DNA of 64,000 bases from Glaciecola sp947496235 (GTDB lineage: Bacteria > Pseudomonadota > Gammaproteobacteria > Enterobacterales > Alteromonadaceae). Where the stretch lies: assembly GCF_050306235.1 (NCBI RefSeq), contig NZ_JBLWFH010000003.1, positions 186,001-250,000 of the forward strand. The letters run 5' to 3'. Below the pieces are notes generated by a model. The model was not told the origin of the DNA and searched no databases. It saw nothing but the letters and a program-made list of their open reading frames with translations. Position numbers and translations under genes: made by a program. This document shows positions 60,113 through 64,000 of this stretch, in pieces. Each line of letters begins with the position of its first letter. The first letter of the stretch is position 1.

Positions 60113-61018
60113 TTAAGTCGCTGACGCATCATAAATAGCTTGAATTGCAGCATCAATGGCGGCATTAAACTCATCATCAGATTGTTGCGCGCTTAATCCT
60201 TCAGTCAATGCCCGAGAGAATGACGCTATCATGCCATGGTTTTCAGATAATCGTTGATTGGCTACATCACGGCTATAACCACCGGATAGCGCCACAACTT
60301 TAACTACATTAGGATGTTCTATGCAGGGCACATAGAAATCAGCTTGTTCTGGTAGCGTAAGTTTAAGCATTACTAATTGATCACTTTCAAGCTTTGCAAG
60401 TTGTGCCATGATTTCATCGCGTAACAAAGCTTCAGCAGCCGCTTTTTGCGGGCTGTTAATGTCTACTTCAGGCTCAATAATAGGCACCATACCGGCGGCA
60501 ATAATCTGTTTACCGATTTCAAACTGTTGTTCGACAACTGCTTTTATCCCGTCTGCGTTATCCGTTTTGATTACCGAACGCATTTTGGTACCAAAAACAT
60601 TCTGTTTGCTGGCTTTTGCTAGAAGGTCATCCAAATCAGGAATAGGTTTCATGATTTGAACACCGTCGCTTTCTTCAGCTAAGCCTTTATCGACTTTTAA
60701 GAAAGGTACAACGTTTTTCTCTTCCCACAAATAAACCGCACTGTTTTTGCCTTCGATATCACGATCCAAAGTGTTTTCAAATAGAATAGCACCAAGTACT
60801 CGCTTACCATCAAATGCTGGGCTGGTAACAATGCGTGTACGCATCGCATGTACCTGATCAAACATTTCCTCATCGCCAGAATATTCACTTTCACTCACAC
60901 CGTATAGCTTAAGGGCTTTTGGCGTGCTACCACCGCTTTGATCCAAAGCAGCAATAAATCCAGTTTGTGAAGTAACTTTTTCCAGCATCTCCTTTAAAAC
61001 GGGGTTTTCATTTGACAT
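60113..61018 (-). CDS. fda: Fructose-bisphosphate aldolase, class I
   Basis: This enzyme cleaves fructose 1,6-bisphosphate to DHAP and glyceraldehyde 3-phosphate through a Schiff base. I take the ATG at 61016-61018 (GGAG ten bases upstream), giving 301 residues. The sequence closely follows the small class I aldolase of staphylococci: GFIAALDQSGGSTPKALK, RTRIVTSPAF, GVVPFLKVDKGLA-like VVPFLKVDKGLAEE, GTKMRS, VPIIEPEVDI, LVMLKLTLPEQA and VVALSGGYSRDVANQ. In many gammaproteobacteria the slot after epd-pgk holds the unrelated zinc-dependent class II enzyme. It follows pgk after about 60 bp on the same strand. Confidence 0.93.
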   Translation of the reverse strand: MSNENPVLKEMLEKVTSQTGFIAALDQSGGSTPKALKLYGVSESEYSGDEEMFDQVHAMRTRIVTSPAFDGKRVLGAILFENTLDRDIEGKNSAVYLWEEKNVVPFLKVDKGLAEESDGVQIMKPIPDLDDLLAKASKQNVFGTKMRSVIKTDNADGIKAVVEQQFEIGKQIIAAGMVPIIEPEVDINSPQKAAAEALLRDEIMAQLAKLESDQLVMLKLTLPEQADFYVPCIEHPNVVKVVALSGGYSRDVANQRLSENHGMIASFSRALTEGLSAQQSDDEFNAAIDAAIQAIYDASAT

Positions 61019-61080
61019 TAGCAAGGGCTCCATTTTTTCTGTCGGTACAAATAACGTACATTTAAGTACAGCGTTGTTGT

Positions 61081-62256
61081 TTAATCGCGATCTAGGATCG
61101 CTACAGCGGGCAGGGTTTTACCTTCTAAAAATTCTAAGAAAGCACCACCACCTGTTGATATGTAAGATACCTTATCTGCAATATTAAATTTATCAACTGC
61201 GGCTAAAGTATCACCTCCACCGGCAATTGAAAAAGCATCACTTTCAGCAATTGCTCTAGCAATAATTTCAGTACCTTTTGCAAATTGATCGAATTCGAAT
61301 ACGCCTACAGGTCCGTTCCATACTATAGTACCTGCAGTTTTTAAAATGTTCGCTAAATATTCAGCAGATTCTGGACCTATATCAAAAATCATTTCATCAT
61401 CTGCTACTTGGTCAACCGCTTTGGTGGTTGCAACTGTGGTTTCGGAAAACTCTTTGCCCACGACAACATCTGTTGGTACAGGAATATCGCCACCTTTAGC
61501 TTGAGCTTGAGCCGTGAGCTTTTTCGCTTCATCCACTAAATCTTGTTCAAACAAAGATTTACCTACATTGTGACCTTGAGCTGCAATAAAAGTGTTGGCA
61601 ATTCCGCCGCCTACGATCAATTGATCTACCTTGTTAGCCAAACTTTCTAATACCGTCAGTTTGGTGCTGACTTTTGAGCCACCGACGATAGCAACCATGG
61701 GGCGAGCTGGGTTATCAAGCGCTTTACCTAATGCATCTAATTCGGCGGCAAGTAAAGGGCCAGCACAAGCATCTGGTGCAAACTTTGCGACGCCATGGGT
61801 ACTGGCTTGCGCTCTATGTGCGGTACCAAAGGCATCCATCACGAAGATATCGCATAAAGCAGCGTATTGTTTAGCTAATGCTTCATCGTCCTTTTTTTCA
61901 CCTGGATTAAAACGCACGTTCTCTAATAGAGTGACTTGCCCTGGCGCTGAATCAACGTTTGCACCATCAAGGTAATCTTTAACAAAGTTGACCTTTACAT
62001 TAAGGTGTTCAGACAAATAATCCGCGATAGGTGATAAGCTAAAACTTGCATCGTATTCACCTTCTGTAGGTCGACCTAGGTGAGACATTATTAACACGGC
62101 TGCACCTTTTTCCAGTGCTAACTTAATCGTCGGGAGAGATGCTCTAAGGCGTGCATCGGAGCCGATTTTTCCATCTTTGATAGGAACGTTCAGGTCTTGT
62201 CGAATGAGCACTCGTTTATTTTTAAGGTCTTTATCGCTCATTGAGGTAATCGGCAT
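61081..62256 (-). CDS. pgk: Phosphoglycerate kinase
   Basis: Reversible phosphate transfer between 1,3-bisphosphoglycerate and ADP in lower glycolysis. It has 391 residues (387 in E. coli). Motifs are KRVLIRQDLNVPI, LIMSHLGRP (substrate), VTLLENVRFNPGEKKDDEA, AFGTAHRAQAST, IVGGSKVSTKL, VWNGPVGVFEF and the nucleotide-binding SIAGGGDTLAAVDKF. It lies between epd and fda. Confidence 0.97.
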   Translation of the reverse strand: MPITSMSDKDLKNKRVLIRQDLNVPIKDGKIGSDARLRASLPTIKLALEKGAAVLIMSHLGRPTEGEYDASFSLSPIADYLSEHLNVKVNFVKDYLDGANVDSAPGQVTLLENVRFNPGEKKDDEALAKQYAALCDIFVMDAFGTAHRAQASTHGVAKFAPDACAGPLLAAELDALGKALDNPARPMVAIVGGSKVSTKLTVLESLANKVDQLIVGGGIANTFIAAQGHNVGKSLFEQDLVDEAKKLTAQAQAKGGDIPVPTDVVVGKEFSETTVATTKAVDQVADDEMIFDIGPESAEYLANILKTAGTIVWNGPVGVFEFDQFAKGTEIIARAIAESDAFSIAGGGDTLAAVDKFNIADKVSYISTGGGAFLEFLEGKTLPAVAILDRD

Positions 62257-62268
62257 TTTTATCTCCTT

Positions 62269-63288
62269 TTAATCTGTATAATTTAATCTATGCATGTGTA
62301 GTGCGGTGTCTAGCATCCGGTTTGCGAAACCCCATTCATTATCGCACCACACTAATGTTTTTACTAAACGTTTATGACTCACTCTGGTCTGTGTGCCATC
62401 AACAATACATGAATGTGGATCATGATTAAAATCCACTGACACCAAGGGCAACTCAGTGTAATCCACAATGTTATCAGGGAAATGACATTGAGCGGCTTGC
62501 ACTGCTGCATTAACTTGCTGCACATTAACGTCAGATAACAAGCTAACACTTAAGTCCATCGCCGTAACGTTAATGGTCGGTACCCTCACCGCGATAGCTT
62601 CAAATTTGTTGGCAAACTTAGGTAAGATACGCTCAATTCCTCTGGCTAAACGAGTATCTACAGGAATGATAGATTGGCTAGCAGCTCGGGTCCTACGTAA
62701 ATCATCATGATAGGCATCTATGACCTGCTGATCATGCATTGAAGCATGTATGGTGGTAATAGTGCCACTTTCAATCCCAAAAGCATCATCCAAAATCTGT
62801 ATGATTGGCACAATACAGTTGGTGGTGCATGAACCATTGGACACCACTCTATCTTGAGCACTTAATTCATTATGATTGACACCAAAAACAATAGTTGCAT
62901 CCATATCATCCGAGCAGGGTTGCGAAAAAAGCACTTTTTTTGCGCCATTGGCAATGTGCATCAGAGCATTTTCTCTGGATGAATATACGCCAGTACATTC
63001 CAAAACAATATCCACATCATAAGCGCCCCAATTGATTTGACGAATATCTTTTTGATGCAATAAGTTGATTTTGTCTTGATTAACAATAAGACATTGATGC
63101 TCACTTTTTACCTTGGCAGAAAATCGGCCGTGGGCAGTGTCATATTGTAACAAGTGGGCAATGGCTTCAGGACGCGCAATTTCATTGATTGCGACTACTT
63201 TGACATGCTCTCTATAGTCTTGCTCATATAAAGCGCGGAGTACATTTCTCCCTATACGACCAAAACCATTGATTCCGATTTTAAGCAT
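62269..63288 (-). CDS. epd: D-erythrose-4-phosphate dehydrogenase Epd
   Basis: A 339-residue NAD-dependent dehydrogenase of the GAPDH superfamily. It oxidises erythrose 4-phosphate to 4-phosphoerythronate, the first step of pyridoxal phosphate synthesis. Motifs are KIGINGFGRIGRNVLRAL, the catalytic cysteine in SNGSCTTNCIVPI, and the Epd-type runs SMHDQQVIDAYHDDLRRTRA and DFNHDPHSCIVDGTQTRVS. These fit E. coli Epd better than GapA. In the active-site motif Gly replaces the usual Ala before Ser-Cys. It heads the epd-pgk-fda run. Confidence 0.95.
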   Translation of the reverse strand: MLKIGINGFGRIGRNVLRALYEQDYREHVKVVAINEIARPEAIAHLLQYDTAHGRFSAKVKSEHQCLIVNQDKINLLHQKDIRQINWGAYDVDIVLECTGVYSSRENALMHIANGAKKVLFSQPCSDDMDATIVFGVNHNELSAQDRVVSNGSCTTNCIVPIIQILDDAFGIESGTITTIHASMHDQQVIDAYHDDLRRTRAASQSIIPVDTRLARGIERILPKFANKFEAIAVRVPTINVTAMDLSVSLLSDVNVQQVNAAVQAAQCHFPDNIVDYTELPLVSVDFNHDPHSCIVDGTQTRVSHKRLVKTLVWCDNEWGFANRMLDTALHMHRLNYTD

Positions 63289-63485
63289 TCAACAACATCC
63301 AAAACTAAGATCTTGGCTAACCCAAGATTAAGAGACCGATATTGTGTACTAAGCGAATTCTATCTTCAATTATTTATTCTTGTAGTCCCTATTCGCAGAA
63401 TGAATATCGCTTGAAAGTAAGGGAAAAATTAATCACCGAAACAAACTAAAAATTCGAAATAGGTCTTATTAGAGCTTTTTTAAAT

Positions 63486-63509
63486 AGACTTTTAGACGTC
63501 TAGAAGTAA
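63486..63509 (+). promoter_or_regulatory. MetJ operator (tandem met boxes) upstream of metK
   Basis: Three contiguous 8-bp units fill this stretch. The central one (63494-63501) is a perfect met-box consensus, AGACGTCT. The left unit AGACTTTT and the right unit AGAAGTAA match it partly. The array lies 84-107 bp upstream of the metK ATG and 28 bp before a candidate -10. In E. coli the MetJ-SAM complex binds at least two adjacent met boxes to repress met genes, including metK. Confidence 0.85.
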
Positions 63510-63536
63510 ATACTGGTAAAATTTTATTTTCCCCCC

Positions 63537-63542
63537 TACAAT
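63537..63542 (+). promoter_or_regulatory. Candidate -10 box for metK
   Basis: TACAAT lies 51 bp before the metK ATG. The -35 region (around 63514-63519, CTGGTA-like) is weak and directly abuts the MetJ boxes, consistent with repression by MetJ blocking the polymerase. Confidence 0.4.
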
Positions 63543-63592
63543 AGACGACTTAATCGTGTGAATGCTAAAGCTAAAACTTGCAGGGAAATTTT

Positions 63593-64000
63593 ATGACGAC
63601 TCGTTTATTTACATCTGAATCTGTATCTGAGGGGCATCCGGATAAAATAGCGGATCAAATATCTGATGCCGTATTAGACGCTATTTTAAAAGTAGACCCT
63701 AAAGCCAGAGTGGCTTGCGAAACCTTTGTCAAAACAGGAATGGTTTTAGTAGGTGGTGAAATCAATACATCTGCGTGGGTAGACATTGAAGAACTCACTC
63801 GGAAAACAGTATTGGACATTGGATATGTGCATTCAGATATGGGATTTGACGGAGAGTCCTGTGCGGTTTTAAACGCCATAGGAAAACAGTCCGCCGATAT
63901 TAATCAAGGTGTCGACAGATCAGCGCCTGAAGAACAAGGCGCTGGCGATCAAGGCCTAATGTTCGGTTACGCGAGTAACGAAACTGATGTATTAATGCCT
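63593..64000 (+). CDS. metK: S-adenosylmethionine synthetase (partial, C-terminus outside window)
   Basis: The enzyme makes S-adenosylmethionine from methionine and ATP. The first 136 codons of about 385 are present, starting at the ATG at 63593 after CAGGGAAA. The N-terminal signature TSESVSEGHPDKIADQISDA, VLVGGEINTSAWVD, and the loop GAGDQGLMFGYA are all present. It is divergent from epd and lies behind a MetJ operator. Confidence 0.97.
   Translation, partial: MTTRLFTSESVSEGHPDKIADQISDAVLDAILKVDPKARVACETFVKTGMVLVGGEINTSAWVDIEELTRKTVLDIGYVHSDMGFDGESCAVLNAIGKQSADINQGVDRSAPEEQGAGDQGLMFGYASNETDVLMP

Larger units (their letters stand above)
63289..63592. other. Divergent epd-metK intergenic region
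   Basis: A 304-bp gap with regulatory elements for both genes. Near epd, ATCTTGG (63310-63316) and CCAAGAT (63322-63328) form a hairpin about 22-40 bases upstream of its ATG. Near metK there are MetJ boxes and a -10-like TACAAT. No gene and no SAM riboswitch fold is evident. Confidence 0.6.

Noticed and set aside
63289..63592. SAM riboswitch upstream of metK
   Set aside because: No multi-stem SAM-aptamer pattern is seen, and a perfect met box explains SAM control.
1..64000. CRISPR array, tRNA or rRNA genes, prophage or insertion sequence
   Set aside because: No regularly spaced repeats, tRNA clover-leaf ends, rRNA sequence, transposase, integrase or phage structural protein was recognised on either strand.

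Overview
The window comes from a marine gammaproteobacterium of the order Alteromonadales, most like the Alteromonas/Glaciecola/Paraglaciecola group. This is an inference from gene content and order: a complete dcw division and cell-wall cluster followed by lpxC, an M23 peptidase, secA and mutT; pilACD next to nadC and coaE-zapD-yacG; pdhR-aceE; epd-pgk; and a PrsK/PrsR pair. By eye the DNA is moderately AT-rich throughout. I see no tRNA, rRNA, CRISPR array, phage or insertion sequence. Most of the window is chromosomal core.

Layout. 1-2.9 kb: the 5' three quarters of aceE and its regulator pdhR (both minus), with a PdhR operator. 2.9-7.7 kb: ampE (minus), then divergent nadC and the type IV pilus genes pilA, pilC and pilD (plus); ampD and pilB are missing from their usual places. 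7.9-11.4 kb: an accessory block between pilD and coaE with a small Cys-rich secreted protein and an ABC-2 exporter operon. The adaptor gene of that operon carries an in-frame TAG and has lost its ATG. 11.5-14.1 kb: coaE, zapD, yacG and an aspartoacylase (plus). 14.1-36.4 kb: an almost unbroken minus-strand run. Read in transcription order it is mraZ, rsmH, ftsL, ftsI, murE, murF, mraY, murD, ftsW, murG, murC, ddl, ftsQ, ftsA, ftsZ, lpxC, the M23 peptidase, secA and mutT. 36.8-42.8 kb: mixed genes (lipoprotein, SapC-family protein, M19 dipeptidase, AsmA-like protein, lipase-like hydrolase, peroxiredoxin-glutaredoxin hybrid). 42.8-47.4 kb: a likely operon of a FabH-like ketosynthase, prsK and prsR. 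47.5-59.3 kb: an OxyR-like regulator and a phosphate region, with a Pit permease, phoU, pstB, pstA and pstC on the minus strand and divergent gcvR-like, ppk and ppx on the plus strand. 59.3-64 kb: a PepSY-type membrane protein, then fba (class I), pgk and epd (minus), and the start of metK (plus) behind a clear MetJ operator.

How the genes work together. The central block makes lipid II precursors and the division machinery, with LpxC setting lipid A flux and SecA exporting envelope proteins. The phosphate region couples Pi import (Pst, Pit) to polyphosphate synthesis and breakdown (Ppk, Ppx). The right end links lower glycolysis and pyridoxal phosphate precursor synthesis (Epd, Pgk, Fba) to S-adenosylmethionine synthesis.

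I did not find a convincing new multi-gene system. The points most worth a second look are the doubly damaged HlyD-like adaptor, the large periplasmic inserts in PstC and PstA with no pstS beside them, the ketosynthase-PrsK-PrsR operon, and the missing pilB and ampD.
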